Assembly: GCA_017504585.1 (NCBI GenBank)
Contig: JAFVQX010000099.1
Location: 1-43,191, forward strand
Source: Lentisphaeria bacterium
GTDB taxonomy: Bacteria > Verrucomicrobiota > Lentisphaeria > Victivallales > Victivallaceae
Reading direction: 5' to 3'
DNA length: 43,191 nt
The translations under genes were made by a program, and so were the position numbers. Shown here one piece after another: positions 20,001 through 35,000 of the stretch (its first letter is position 1; each line of letters starts with the position of its first letter). Below the pieces are notes generated by a model that was given only the letters and a program-made list of their open reading frames with translations, made no database searches and was not told where the DNA came from.

Positions 20001-23000
20001 GTCAGCAATAATGATAAATACATGAAGGATTATCTTTCAAAGAAAAATGGCGGTTATCGCCTTTTTTATCAGTGCCCGCCATACATCCTCGAAAAGATCT
20101 CGCAATGGAGCTTTTTCCGCGATCAATGGCAGGCATTGCCTTCGCGTTCCTACAATTTCCCGCCTTTCGGTAAACTGACCAAAGGGGATTTCCGCAGCCG
20201 TTTGTGGCAGGATCTTTATATTAAAGAATTGGTCAATATGATGAAAAGCAATCCGTGGGACGGCGTTTATTACGACTGCTTCGGAACGGATATTTTTACT
20301 GAAAACGGTGAACACTCCAACCCGGTATTTGAACTGCGTGACTTCCACGAGCGTATATATAATGCCCAGCGGCTCAAAGACCCCCGAAGCATTACCATTG
20401 TTCACGCCGGAGCCGATCAGGGCAATACCATGTGTGTCTATGCTAATGTAGTACTTATGGGCGAACAGTACCGGGCTGAATTTTACAATAATACTTACTT
20501 CAATGACTTTATGTCTATGGATCGTTTCCGGTTTGAAAATGCTTCCAATATCGGGCCGGATCGCATGATATTACCCCAATACCGGCAGGTGGAAAAGACC
20601 GAAAGTCCGAAAGTTTCGACGCATTTGAGCGGCATGGCAATATTGCATTGCCTGATGATGTATCCCAACTTTATTCACAGTGCTACCGAATTATCCATCC
20701 GCGACCGTATGTATGCTTTCGGCCTGACCGATGCTGATTTTATCGGGTACTGGCAGCAGAACAAACCGCAGATCAAAACCGGCGATAAAGATGTTTACGC
20801 CAGTTATTTTGACAAAAAGTCCGGTTCATTCATTACAGTCTTGAACTACTCAAAAAATCAGAAAAGTGTAAAAGTGACTCTGCCGTTTGCTTACAAAAAA
20901 GCAATCATTTTTGATCCGGTAACGCAAACCGAAACTGTATACAATGGGCAGGCAATAACACTGGAACCTGCAATGGCAAAATTTTTAACTGTTACTAAAT
21001 AAAATGATTATTGATCAGGATTTGCATATACACTCTCATTGTTCATGTGATTCGGCGTGTGCACAACTTCCGGATATTGCGGAGGCTGGTAAGCAGGCGG
21101 GTTTTACTCATTGGGGAATATCCGACCATTTGCATACTCGCTTTAATCTGCCGGATATTGAAATCGCTGCCGAAGAGTTTCGGCAGCTGGGCAAGATTCC
21201 CGGCTTTCATTTCGGCTTGGAAATAAGTTGTGCTACGCAATGGGAATGTGAAAAAATCGCCCGGCGGGATTATACATCCTGTTTTGTTTACGATCTTAAG
21301 GGGCATCCGTTCAGAACTATGACTCCTATTGATGGAATAATGTACGGCGGTCCGGAAAATGGGCCGCTGATGCTGGATATCACCCCGGAGGATATTAAAC
21401 GCCTGAATATAGAGTATATTATTGGCGGGGTACATAAACCCAATTACACAGAACAGGCCCCCAAACCGATGATAGATGACTTTTTCAATCAGTCGTGTTT
21501 TCTTATCCGGCACGAACTGGTGGATATTCTGGCACATCCGTGGGATATGTTGGCGTTTTGGAGTGGCTATTATCTGATTACCCGTGATCCGGCAGACCGG
21601 GATTTCAATGTATTGCGGATGATCCCCAATGAGTATTGGGATGAATTGGAGCATCTGCTGATAAGCTGCAATAAACTTGCAGAAATAAACTCTTTTATCA
21701 TCTACCCGGAAGTTCCGGAAGATATCCGGCACTTTTACTTTGAAAAGCTTGCCAGATGGCGGGATTCTGGAGTAAAGTTTACCTACGGCAGCGATCTGCA
21801 TGGCGCAGAGTATAATTTTGAGTTCAAGGCAACATTTGAAAAATTGCTGATGCAATACGGCTTTTCCGCCGGTGATTTTGCCTTACCTAAATCTTTGGGC
21901 AAGGCTTGAAATATGAGGTAATTTCAAAAGTTCTTAAAAACCCTTGAAATTCCCCATTGCGATTAGCAAAAGGAGCATTTGAGGTGGTTACTCTACGAGT
22001 AGCCACGCTCAAACTCCCCTTCGTTACTCATTAATGGTGCTTTTTCAATCTTTTTTTAATCGACTTTTGAAATTGCCTCATATATTAAAAAATAGCTCTG
22101 ATCCCGAGATCGGTTGATAAACAGAACTGATGTTGAAGCAATTTTTTCAAAACTTAAAAGGCACTCATCTATTTAGCAAACGAAACAGATAAATGCCAAT
22201 AAAAGGTTTTTCCCGCTTCCCCAAGGCTTCCACATCACCCTTTATCGGGAACAAAGCATTTATTATAAACTGCGGCGCTCGATTATTTCTCCGGTGAGAA
22301 CTACGGAGTCTGGTTCGACGGAGCTTTCGTACCACTTTTTCAGCATTTTTACGGCGTGTACCGCCTGTTTGCTGATGGGTTGCTCAATGGTGGTCAGCCC
22401 GGCGGCAGCGGCATCCTGCCACGAAATATTGTCGTAGCCGATAAGAGCCACATCTTCGGGGATGCGCAAGTTCAGCTCCTGACAGGCGCGATAGACGAAT
22501 TCGGCTCGCACATCGCGCATGGCAAAAAGTGCCAGCGGGCGCGGGGCTTTGCGGAGAAAATCCACCAGCTGCTGGTAGCTTTCTTCCGAAAAAGTCGGCA
22601 GCAGTTCAAATATCAGAGATTTATCCAGCGTGATCTCTTCTTCGGCAAGAGCTCCGCGGAATCCGGCAAGCATCTCTTTGAACAGCAGTGTAGAAAGATT
22701 GCCGGTGATCGCCCCGTAGTGCGGATATTGAGTTTTGAGCAAACGGGAGCCCGCCATTCTGCCGATACTGCGGTGATCGATGCGGCAACAGCAGCTGCCG
22801 TAATCAGCTTCCTGATTGATTATAACATGGGGTATGGAGTATTTGCGCAAATCGCGCAGACTTTCCGGCGGACAATTTTCCAAAATCATCACGCCCTGCA
22901 GTTCGCCCTGCTGCACGCGGTAGGAGAGATCGGCTATATCCAGCAGAACATCGTACTCCTCGGAAAAACTCACCAGCACTTCCGCCCGCTCACCGGCCGC

Positions 23001-26000
23001 CGCCATACAGACATTTGCCAATATCGACAGCATTTCGCTGGGGACTTTGCTGATTTTGCGGCAGCAGAAAATGAACCGGCGGAACTTGCGGATACTGCTG
23101 TTGTTTGCCACACAAGCACCCCGGTGGGGGATCAGTGCGATCACCCCTTCGGCTGCCAGAATTTTCAGCGCATTGCGCACTACGCTGCGCCCCACGTTGA
23201 AATCCGCCGCCAGATTGCGTTCTGACGGCAGCAGTGCCGCATTGCCGTAGCGGCCTTCCAGAATGGCGCTGCGGAGCATATCGATAAAATAATTATTGGG
23301 ATTACGGCTCATATCGCGCCCTTGTCTTTAAGATTTGCCCAATACCATTGACAGGCGGCGCGCAACCCGCTTTTGACATCGAATCGCGGAGCATAGCCCA
23401 ACAGCTGCCGGGCTTTGTCGATGCTTGCCAGACTGTGGGGTATATCGCCGGCGCGTACTGCTCCGTAACAGGGGCGTGCATCCGCGATCGCCGGATCGAA
23501 TTCAGACAGAAAATCCTTCAGGTGGTCAAAGAGCGTTTGCAGCGAAGTCTGTTCGCCGCAAGCCACGTTATACACGGTATTCAACGCCCGCGGATCATCG
23601 GCGGTCAGCGCCAGCTCATTAGCTTGCAGAACATTATCTATATAGGTGAAATCCCGGCTGTAACTGCCGTCGCCATTGATAACGACTTGCCGGTGCTGCA
23701 TCAGCTGCATAACAAATTTGGGGATCACTGCGGCGTAAGCCCCGTTGGGGTCCTGCCGCCGCCCGAAAACGTTGAAATAGCGCAAGCCCACGGTATCCAT
23801 GCCGTACAAATCATGGAAGTTTTCGGCATAAAGCTCGTTCACATACTTGGTTATGGCGTATGGCGAAAGGGGTTTGCCGATAACATCTTCTTTTTTGGGC
23901 AGAGTTTTGCTGTCGCCGTAAGTCGAACTGCTGGCGGCGTAAACGAACCGCTTGACCTTGGCCTCGCTTGCCGCAAAGAGCATATTCACAAAACCCACGA
24001 TATTCACTTCGGTACTGGTCACAGGGTCTTTGATGCTCCGGGGCACGCTGCCCAATGCCGCTTCGTGCAGCACATATTCCACACCCTCAAGGGCTTTGCG
24101 GCAATCTTCAATATTCCTTATATCGCCCTCGATAAGCGTAAAAGCTTTGCTGCCGGTAAATGCGGCAAGATTCTCCCGCCTGCCGGTGGAAAAATTATCC
24201 AGCACCACTACTTCGTTATTTTGGGCAAGAAATTTTTCCACCAGATTGGAGCCGATAAATCCGGCACCGCCGGTGATCAGAATTCGTTTGTTTTCCAACT
24301 TTTTCATGGTGCTTTCTCTCCCCTGCGGCACGCTGGTGTTCAGGCAAAAAGCTTGCTGACCATCTCTTCAAAGATTTTTCCGGGAACGCTTTTGGCAAAA
24401 CGCTGCACAAAGGGTGTTCCGTCATCGCCGCCCTGACAGATCACCGGATCGATGGGTATCTTGGCCAGGAGTTTTACGCCGAAACGTTCTGCCAGATTTT
24501 CACCGGCGCCCGCCGAAAAGATTTCGGTAACTTTGCCACAATCCGGACAGACGAACCCGCTCATATTTTCCACCAGACCCAGCACCGGGAATTCCAGCTG
24601 ATTGCAGAAATTCAAACTTTTTGCCACGTCGTTGGCTGCCACCAGCTGCGGCGTCGTTACGATAACTGCGCCCTTTTCGCCATCCAGCAGCTGGCAGATG
24701 GTCAAAGGTTCATCGCCGGTACCCGGAGGCGAGTCGATCACCAGATAATCAAGTTCGCCCCACGCCACATCGGTCAGAAACTGTTTGATGACGCCTATTT
24801 TCATGGGGCCGCGCCAGATTATGGCGCCGTCGGGGTCGTCGAACATGAAGCCCAGGGACACCACTTTCAGCGAGCCGATCTCCTGGGGCAGTATCATATC
24901 GCCATCCATCATCACGCCGGTATTGCCCAGCTTGAGCATTTGCGGCACGCTGGGGCCGTGGATATCCACATCCAGCAGACCCACGCTGTTGCCGGCCAGC
25001 GCCAGCGATACTGCCAGATTTACTGCTACTGTACTTTTGCCCACACCGCCTTTGCCGGACATGACCACGATCTTGTGTTTGATATTCTGCATAACGCTCT
25101 TCAAGCGGCAATCTTCTGCAGCTTTTTCTTTGCTGTTGCAGTTCGAGCAATCACCGTTACATGCCATAGTATATTCTCCTGTTTGCGGCGGAACCAGCCG
25201 CCGGTTTATTTTTATTTGTTGTCCAACGCCTGATCCAGAGCTTGCCGCATGGCTTTTACATCGGCAGTCAGCCCGGTCCAGAGTTCGAAACTTCTTGCCC
25301 CCTGATGCAGCAGCATACCTCTGCCGTCGGCGCAAGGTATATCGTTTGCCCGGGCAAAAAGCTGCACTTCAGTCGGGTGATAGATCATATCAAAAATTGC
25401 TTTGGCGTTTTTCAAAAGCTCCAGCTCCACCGGCGGCGCATCGCCGGCGCGCAATCCGGCGCTGGTTGCCTGAATGACCACATCGGCTTCGGCTACGGCA
25501 GCTTCGATCAAACTTTTTTCGTCGTTGCCCAGCGCCGATAAGAGAGTAGCTTTACCGGCAAGGTGTTCCGCCAGTGCTTCGGCTTTGCTTCTGGTACGGT
25601 TGACTATGGTCAAGCGGGCCGCTTTGCGCTCCACAAACTCAAACGCCGTGGCTTGTGCCGCGCCGCCGGCACCGAGCATCACGATCTTTGAATTGGCGAT
25701 CTTGAGCTTGAACGCCTCAAAAAGCGCGGTTTCCAAGCCGTACCCATCGGTACTGTCGCCATAGAGTTTGCCGTTGCGATTTATCACGGTATTGACGCTG
25801 TTGGCTGCCAGCGCCGCCGGGGCGATCTCGTCCAGCAAGGCGATCAGCGCCGCTTTGTGGGGCACGGTGGCGTTGAAGCCCTTGAGATTTTTGCGGGCAA
25901 ACTCCACAAACTCCGGCAGTTCATCGGGCTTGACGTGGTACTTGCCGTAGCGTTCGCTTAAATTTGCTGCGGTAAATGCCGCATTCTGCATGGCGGGCGA

Positions 26001-29000
26001 AACGCTGTGCGCCACCGGGTCGCCGATCACGGCATATAAAGTATTTGAATTTTCCAGCGTAAACATTTTTTACCTCAAATAAATAACATGCAATCGCCGT
26101 AACTGTAAAAACGCATTTTATTTTCGATTGCCGCAGCGTAGGCCGCAAGCACCTTTTCCCGGTCGGCAAAACAGCTTACCAGCATCAAAAGTGTGCTTTT
26201 GGGCAAGTGAAAATTAGTCAAAAGCATATCCACCGACCGGGGCTGGTAGGGCGGATACAAAAATATATTGGTCGCTCCGCTTTGAGCATGGACTGTTCCA
26301 TCGGGATCGGCGCAACTCTCCAATGTCCGCACGGTGGTGGTGCCTACTGCCACAACTTTTTTGCCCGCAGCGCGGGTGGCGTTTATCGCATCGGCAGTCT
26401 GACTGCTCAAGACAAAGTGTTCGGTGTGCATCTTGTGGTCGGTTATCACTGCTTCGCTGACCGGCTTGAAGGTTCCGGCGCCCACATGGAGCGTTACTTC
26501 GGCGCGGTTGACCCCTTTTTTATCCAGTGCGGCAAGCACATCCGGTGTAAAGTGCAGCCCGGCTGTGGGTGCCGCCACTGCTCCGGACACCTTGGCAAAA
26601 ATGGTTTGATAACGCTCAAAATCGCTGCCCTCGTCGCCCCGTTTGATGTAGGGCGGCAAGGGTATATGCCCGAATTTGGCTTGCAGAGAATCCTGATCTG
26701 CTGTATCAAAGTCGATTACAAAAGTACCATCTTCCAATCGCTCCGCCACAGTAAAACCGGGGGCATTGATCAAGAGATTTCCGGCGTGATCCAGCAATTT
26801 TACATAAGTACCCGGCAACGCCCGTTTGCCCGGCTTGAGCATGGCCTGATAGCGGGTGCCGGGAGCTTTTTCGCCAGCCGGATGGGGATTGAGCAAAAGC
26901 GCTTCAAAGTGAGCGCCTTCGGGCAAACCGTTTTTTCTGCCGTACAACCTTGCCCGCATGACTTTGGTGTTGTTGCTGACCAGCAGATCCCCCGGCGAAA
27001 TATACTCCACTATATCGGCAAAATCCCGGATGACGCACTCGCCGGTAGTGCGGTTCAAAACCAGCATCCGGGAGCGGTCACGCTTTTCGGCGGGCCGCTG
27101 GGCAATAAGCTCTTCCGGCAGCTGATAGTCAAAGAGATCGGTTCTCATTGTTTACCGCCCCCGGGACTGCATCTGTTCGCGGAAAAATTGCAGTTCGGCG
27201 CGTTCGAAATCGGTCAAACTGTTGATGCCTTCTTCGGAGATCTTATCCAGCAGACGGTCGATCTCCTTTTGGGATACATGCTTGATCTCCGGTTCTCCGG
27301 CGGCGTTGGTTTTGCTGCTGTCGGCGGGAGCATGGCGGTCAAAAGTTTCCGGCTGGTTCGCCTTGATATTTTTAAACAGATCTTTCAGGCTCCAGACCAC
27401 ATCGCGTTTGCAGAAGAGTATCAAATACAAATACGCCCCCACAAAACCGCCCAGATGCGCCAGATGGGCTATATTGTCCAATCTGCCGCTGCTTAAAATT
27501 TCCAGCACCGCATAGACTATCACCAGCGTTTTGACTTTTATCGGCACCGGTATAAAGAGCAGAAATATCTCCGTATTGGGCCGGAGCATTGCCACTGCCA
27601 TCATTACGCCGAAAAGCGCTCCGCTGGCGCCCACCGTGGGGAAACGTGCCCCCCAGTTGGCAGCTAAATGCAGCAGCGCGCCGCCGATGCCGCTGATAAA
27701 ATAGAGGATCAAAAAGCGGTTTCTGCCCAATATGGGCGCCACCATGCTGCCGAAGAGATAAAGCCCGTACATATTAAAAAAGATATGCCCGAACCCATCG
27801 TGGAAAAACATATACGTTACCAGCTGATAAGGTTGGAACTTGTATTCGTTTGCCCACAAATAGAGCGCGCCGTTTTCGCCGATATTCAGCAAAAATACTG
27901 CTATATTTATGCCGATTATTGCCCAGACCGCCTGCATGGCTTTGCGGGCATGTTCGGCGTAATCATCGCGAAAACGCATATAGGATCGATCACCAAGCAT
28001 TGCTTACACCTTGCTTATTTGCCGGCTGCTTCGTGTTCAAGGGCATGATAGCCGATGTCCCGGCGGCAGAAACCGCCATTCCACTTGATGCAGTCCACGG
28101 CTTTGTAAGCGTTTTCAATGGCGCTGCGAACATCTTTGCCCCGGGCGGTCACGCCCAGCACGCGGCCGCCGGAGTTGACGATCTCGCCCTTATCGTTCAA
28201 AGCAGTTCCGGCGTGGAAAACTTTGGCGCCGGTGGCGGCGGCTTCCGCCAGACCCGTAATGACAAACCCCTTTTCGTAATCGCCGGGGTAGCCGCCGGAT
28301 GCCATTACCACACAAACTGCGGGTTCAGCGCTCCAGATCAGGTCGGCTTCGGCAAGTTTGCCCGCGGCAACTTTCTGCATGACATCCAGCAGATCGCCTT
28401 CAAAACGGCTCAAGACCGCCTGTACTTCGGGGTCGCCGAAACGCACGTTGAATTCCAGAACTTTCACCCCTTTATCGGTAACCATGGCACCCACAAAGAG
28501 CAAGCCGTGGAAATCCAGCTTTTCGGCTTGCAAGCCCACCAGCACATTGTCCAGCACATTTTTCTCTACTTCGGCAAGCACGGCTTCGGTTACTACCGGA
28601 GCGGGGCTGTATGCACCCATACCGCCGGTGTTGGGGCCTTTATCCTGATCGTATGCCCGCTTGTGATCCTGACTGGAGGCAAGAGCCCGGATGGTGTTGC
28701 CATCCACCAGAGCCAGCACGCTGGTTTCTTCGCCGAACAGGCACTCTTCGATCAGCACCCGGTTGCCCGCTCCGCCGAAACCGCCTTCAAAGCAAAGGTC
28801 GATAAAGTCGCAGGCATCCTTGGCATTGTCAGCAACCAGCACGCCTTTGCCGGCCGCCAGACCGTCAGCCTTGACCACGATGCCTTTTTCGCCATTGGCA
28901 AACTCTTTATTCACATAATCTTTCGCCGGGGCGGGAGTATCGAACTCGGCAGCACGGGCGGTGGGGATATTGTATTTTTCCATAAACTTCTTGGCAAAAG

Positions 29001-32000
29001 TCTTGCTGCCTTCCAGCTGGGCGGCGGCTTTGGAAGGGCCGAAAATCGCCAGACCGCGGCTCTTGAATACATCCACAATGCCGTCGCAAAGAGGAGCTTC
29101 GGGGCCTACAACGGTAAAGTCGATTTTATTAGCCACTGCCCAATCAGCCATCTTTTCCAGCTCGCTGACCTTGATATTTACGCACTCAAATTCCTGTGCG
29201 ATACCGGCATTGCCGGGGGCGCAAAAGACTTTATCCACATTTTTGCTTTTGGCAAGAGTCCAACACAACACATGTTCACGACCACCGGAACCAACTACCA
29301 GAACTTTCATTTTTTCATTTCTCCTGCATGTAAAAAGTTTATATTTCAGAAAACATCTTCGCTTAATTCTTTTGCCATTGCCTGAACTTTTTTCAGGTCT
29401 TTTTTGCCGTTGCCCAGCATGGGGATCGCTTCCACTTCAAAGAAGCAATCGGCGCGGGGTATCCACAAATTGGGCAGACCCGATTCCCGCATTTTCTTCA
29501 ACAGTTCGGCGATATCGAACTTGGCTTCTTGGGCGTAAAACACCACCAGTTGTTCGCCTTTGCGCTCGTCGGGGCGGGCGGCTACTGCCACAAGATTATC
29601 CAGATGCCCCAGCTCTTCGATGCGCCGTTCGATCATTTCATGAGGCACCATTTCGCCGGCGATCTTGCTGAACCGGGTCATGCGGCCCACAATGCGGATA
29701 CAGCCGTTGCGGTCGACCGTGGCTATATCGTTGGTGTTGTAATAGCCGTCGGGAGTGATCGCCTTGCTGGTGGCTTCGGGGTCATCCAGATAACCGATCA
29801 TTACGCTGGCGCCTTTGCAATGGAGCAAGCCCTGTTCGTTTTCGCCCAACTCTTCTCCGGTATCCGGATCGATGATCTTTACGGCGATCCCCGGCATGGG
29901 TACACCGATACTGCCGTAAGGACCGGATTCTTTGCCCAGCGTAAAGAGCGAGCTGGATATATTGATCGCCACAATGGGGCTCATTTCCGTACATCCGTAA
30001 GCCTCCACGATATTCAGACCGGTAATGGTCTTGACCCGTTCAAAAAGTTTGCGCTGCAGCTTTTCCGCCCCGGCGATCACCAGCCGCAGCGATGAAAGAT
30101 CTTCCACCGAAGCGTATTTGAGATAGCTTTGCAGAAAAGTCGGAGTGGCAAGCATCAGGGTTATCCGGTTGTCTTTGACCGTCTGACAAACCGCCCGGCC
30201 ATCCAGCGGATTGGGTACAAAAATAACTTTGGTCCCCGTTACTGCCGGAAAACAGAAGTTGGTCATCAAACCGAAAACATGGAAAAGCGGCAGGTTGCCC
30301 AGCACACTGTCATCGGGCCGCCACGCTATTTCCCGCCAGAAACTTATGATGTTGCTGTGCAGATTGTGGTGGGAAAGCATCACCCCTTTGGGCAGCCCGG
30401 TGGAGCCGCTGGAAAAGAGTATTGCCGCACATTCAGTAACTCCCCGCCATGATTTGGGCGCCACCATCCTGATCAATATCCAATGGGGGATCAAAAGCAC
30501 TTGCAGCAAGTTCCGGAGTTTTTCGCCGGGGGTCGCCGAAGCGAGAAGATCTTCCGCAAACACCATTTCAGCGGAGGGTTCGTTTTTCAGTTTTTCCAGC
30601 ACTGCTCTGCTGGTGATGATGGTTTTGAGCTGGGCTTTGATGCGCATTTTCTCCATAGCTTCCGCGCCGGAGGTGTAGTTGATCATTGCCGCCCGGCGGT
30701 CGGTGTACCAGAGCGCCAGCAGGGCCACAGCGGTCATAGTGCCGTTGGGCAGCATGATTCCCATATTTTCGCCATGATCATTGCGTTCGCGGGTAATGGC
30801 GCGCAATTTTTTGCTCAAAAGAATGGATTTTGCGAGGATCTGGAAGTTGTTTTGCGGATTTTTTTCGTCAAAATCTTTGAACGTTACCTGCCAGGGATGC
30901 TGCTTGGCACGTTTGAGAAAGCGGTGATGAATGGTTTTTTCGCCGGGGATAAGGGGCATTTCCGCCTCGGCACCCAGTTCGCCGATCTTCTGCCAGATCT
31001 TGAACCCGCTCCAATCCGCCGGAATGGGTTCCCCCACATATACCGTTGCCGGAATGGGCAGTTTGTGGGGGCGGATAAAACGCAGATGCCCCTGATGGAT
31101 ACGGAATAAACTGCCCCAGAGCATACTCAAATGCATGGGTATCACCGGCACATCTTTGTTGGGCAGCATGGCCGCGACGCCGCCTTTGAATTCCTGCATT
31201 ACGCCGTTGCTGGAGATCTCGCCTTCAGGAAACATGCAAACCACGCCGCCGCGTTCCAGCACCCGGTGGACACGTTTGAAAAACTTCTGCATCTGTTTGG
31301 GTTTGGTGGCGTCGGGTACTTCCAAAGCCCCGATCCAGCGGAAAAACCATTTGAATCCCGGCATCCGGTAAAAGTTGCTGTGGATAAGGATGGTGACCTT
31401 CCGGGCCTTCAACCCCATGATAAAAAGTGCATCCAGAAAAGATACATGGTTGGAAACGATCAAAACCGGTCCGTAATCCGGCAGCCGCTCGGCATGTTCC
31501 AGCCGCAGCCGGTAGAATGTATTGCACAGTATGAAAGTCAATGCCCGCAGCAGCAGTTCCGGCCGCCATATCAGCAGCAGCATCCCCCACGCCACGACCA
31601 GCCGCAGCGACCAGATCTCCAAGCCGTGGGGTATGGAGCGGATCTCCTGCCAATAGATCTTGAAAAATGTTACTAATGCTATGGGCAGCAGCATGATACA
31701 GCTGGTCAGCAGCCAATGGCTCTCCCGGCTCCGCTGGTCGATGTAAATCAGATACATCGCCACTCTGCCCCCCACCAGCGCCAGATAAATCCCCATTGCC
31801 AGCCCCGCCATGCGCCAGGTAAAACACTCGCAGCACACCAGATCCAGCGCCAATGCCAGACCGAAAACCACCGGCAGCGTCAAACCGGTAAGCAAGCCGA
31901 AGCGGCGGCAGCGGGCAGCGGTTATCAAACCGGCGGTCGCCGATGCAGAAATCAGAATCACACCAAACTCGCTGTCAAAAGCCTCGCTTAAAGAACTGCG

Positions 32001-35000
32001 CAATATTACAAACAGCGCCCCCATGCAGATGATCAGCGACCCCCAGGCAACCCAGCCGACTTGCCCGTCTGTATTAAGTTTTCGAGCCATATATAAATCC
32101 CATAAAAAGGTAGTTTCAACGCTTACTTTATATTAATAATACAGCCAAAACCCCCGAAAAGCAAATTTCCCCCTGCGAAAAGCCCGATAATTACCAATAA
32201 AATGGTTGCCAAAATCCCTATTTTATGCTATTTTTTATAGGATGCGATTTCCAAAAGTCCAAACTCGCCTTGCGGCGGCTTGCAAAAGTTCGAGTCCGGT
32301 TCGCTTGCGGCGGTTACCTTACAGGTAGCCCCCGCCAGCTCTCCGAACGCTCCTTTTTTGCAATCCATCCGCAATCCGGAGTTATGCTTTTGGCAATCGC
32401 ATCCGGGACGCGTTTTCCCAAAGTCCAAACTCGCCTTGCGGCGGCTTGCAGAAGTTCAAGTCCGGTTCGCTTGTGCGGATTTTGATTTTATAAGAGTTTT
32501 CAATCAATACAGGAGCAGATTTTTATGAATGCAAAATTGTTTTTGTCGTATCTGGCGGCAATCGGTTGTGCGGCTTTTTTTACCGGGTGTGCTGCCGATC
32601 AGCCGGTCAGGGAAGATGTCAACTTTCTGGATACGATCCCGACCGTGGTCAAAAAGAGCAAGATGAAGCGGATCTCCAGCAAGGAGTGTACCCTTAAGAT
32701 CCCCTATGATATTACCGCCACTGCCGGGGAGCCGGTGGAATTTTCTGCCATTCTTTCTTACGAAGGATTCCGGCAGCTGGTCATTCAGGAGTGGTTTATG
32801 TTTGATCAGTACAACTTTGAGATCCGCTACCGTCGGCTGCCCGATACCCGGGTGCCGGATAAAAACCAGCCTTTTTTGAAATACCGTCTGAAAATGCCCA
32901 AAGACCCCGCTCCACGCCGCAGCGAACTTATGCTCAACCGGGGCAACCGGGCAATGCTTACGCTTAATTTCCCCATTACCGGCGAACTTTCCCCCGGCGA
33001 AGAAGCTGTTTACGAAGTCTATGTGGTAACCAGTCTGCGCACTTTCCGTCTGGCAAGCAACCGCATGATCGTGCGTACCCGGTAAGGAAGTTGAAAATGA
33101 CACATTGGCATATTGTTGGTATTTGCGGTATAGGCATGAGTGCACTGGCGCAGTTTGCCCGGGCGCAGGGAATCGAAGTTTCCGGCAGCGACCGGGCTTT
33201 GGAAAATCAGGAAAACTCCACTCTTAAAGCTATGCTCCAAGCCCAGAATATTGCGCTTTATCCCCAGGATGGCAGCCGCTTTGCCGACGGCAATCCTCCG
33301 GTGGATGCGGTAGTTTACTCCACTGCCATCGAAGAGAGCAATCCGGATTTTGCCTGCTCCCGGGGCGTGGAACGCATCCACCGGGCAACTGCGCTCAAAG
33401 AGTTGATCCTCAAGCGCTGCAGTTCCGGCAAAGTTTCCATTGCCGTAGCCGGCACCTGCGGCAAAACTTCCACCACCGCCATTATTGCCGAAGCTCTTGC
33501 CTGTGCCGGAGCCGACCCGGAGTGCATCAATGGCGGCATGATCAAAGCGTTCAGAAGTGAGGCCTTTCCGGGCAACTACCGCCCCGGCAATGGCGCGATA
33601 GTTTTTGAAGCCGACGAAAGCGATAAAAGTCTTCTGGAGTTCCACCCCGATTACGCGCTGGTGCTGAATATCGGCACCGATCACTATCCCAAAGCCGAGC
33701 TTGCCGAAATGTTTGCCCGCTTTATCGATCAATCCGCCCGGGGAGCGGTGCTGTCGCCGGAAGTGTGGGATCTGGTTAAAGATAAAGTACGCAATGATTT
33801 GGAAATCAGGATATTTGCCGATAAGCCGGGCTGCGGAGATATAGCTCTTACCGGTTACAAAAACGCCAATGGGCAGAGTCTGGCGCAGTTCGGTAGTTGC
33901 GGTGAATTCCATGCGCTGCCGTCGCCCGGGAAACATACGGCTCTGAATATTGCCGCAGCGGCGGCGCTGTTGGAGCTTATGGGGTATCCTGCCGATGAGG
34001 CTTTAAAGAATGCGCTGCAGAGCACTGGTGTGGCTCGCAGGTTTGATTTTAAAGGCAGAACTGCTTTCGGCGCCGCAGTTTACGACGATTACGCCCATAA
34101 TCCCGAAAAGGTCGCCACCATCATTGCCGCCGCACAGGAAACGGTGGGCGATGCGGGGCGGGTCCTGGCATTTTTTCAGCCTCACGGCTACGGCCCTTTC
34201 GGTTTTATGAAAGATGAACTGGCGAAGGTGCTGAACAAAACTTTGCGCCAACAGGATAAACTCTTTCTGGCAGAGCCGTTTTACGCCGGCGGCACTTCCA
34301 GCTTTTCGCCCCACGCATCCGATGTTGTTGCGCAATGGAAAAGTTTTTACCCGCAGCTTGCAGTTGAGCTGGCAGAGAGCCGCGGCGAAGTAAAAACCAA
34401 ACTCCTTGCCACCGCAGCAAAAGATGATTTGATCCTGATCATGGGGGCAAGAGATAACTCCTTGAGCGAGTTCGCCGCAAGTTTGTGCAGCTAATCTTGA
34501 AAAATTGACCGGAAATCAACTTGAAAATAACAGTTTTTATGGTATTTTAAAAAATCGTATTTTTTTATAAGCAATATGTTGAGTTAAATGTTAAAGGGGA
34601 AAAACATGGCAACGACAACTTTGAATGAAGTATTGAAAATCGCAGTAGACAATAACGCATCGGATATCCACGTCAAGGAAAATTCACCGGTGTTTTACCG
34701 TATCGACGGCGTAATGGTGGGGTGCGACTTTGTTGCCAGCCGGGAACTGCTGGACAGCTTTATCGAGCAGATCACCAGTTCCAAACAGCGGGATGTTTTT
34801 GAAAATACCGGCGACCTCGATATTTCTCACCGGGAAGACGGCGTGGGGCGGTTCCGTTTGAATATCCATCGCCAGCGAGGACAGATCGGTATGACTTTCC
34901 GTTGGGTGAAAAGCGAAATATTGACCCTTGAACAGCTTAAACTGCCCCCGGTCATGACCGAGATCGCTAAAGCCAAACGGGGCATCATCATCATTACCGG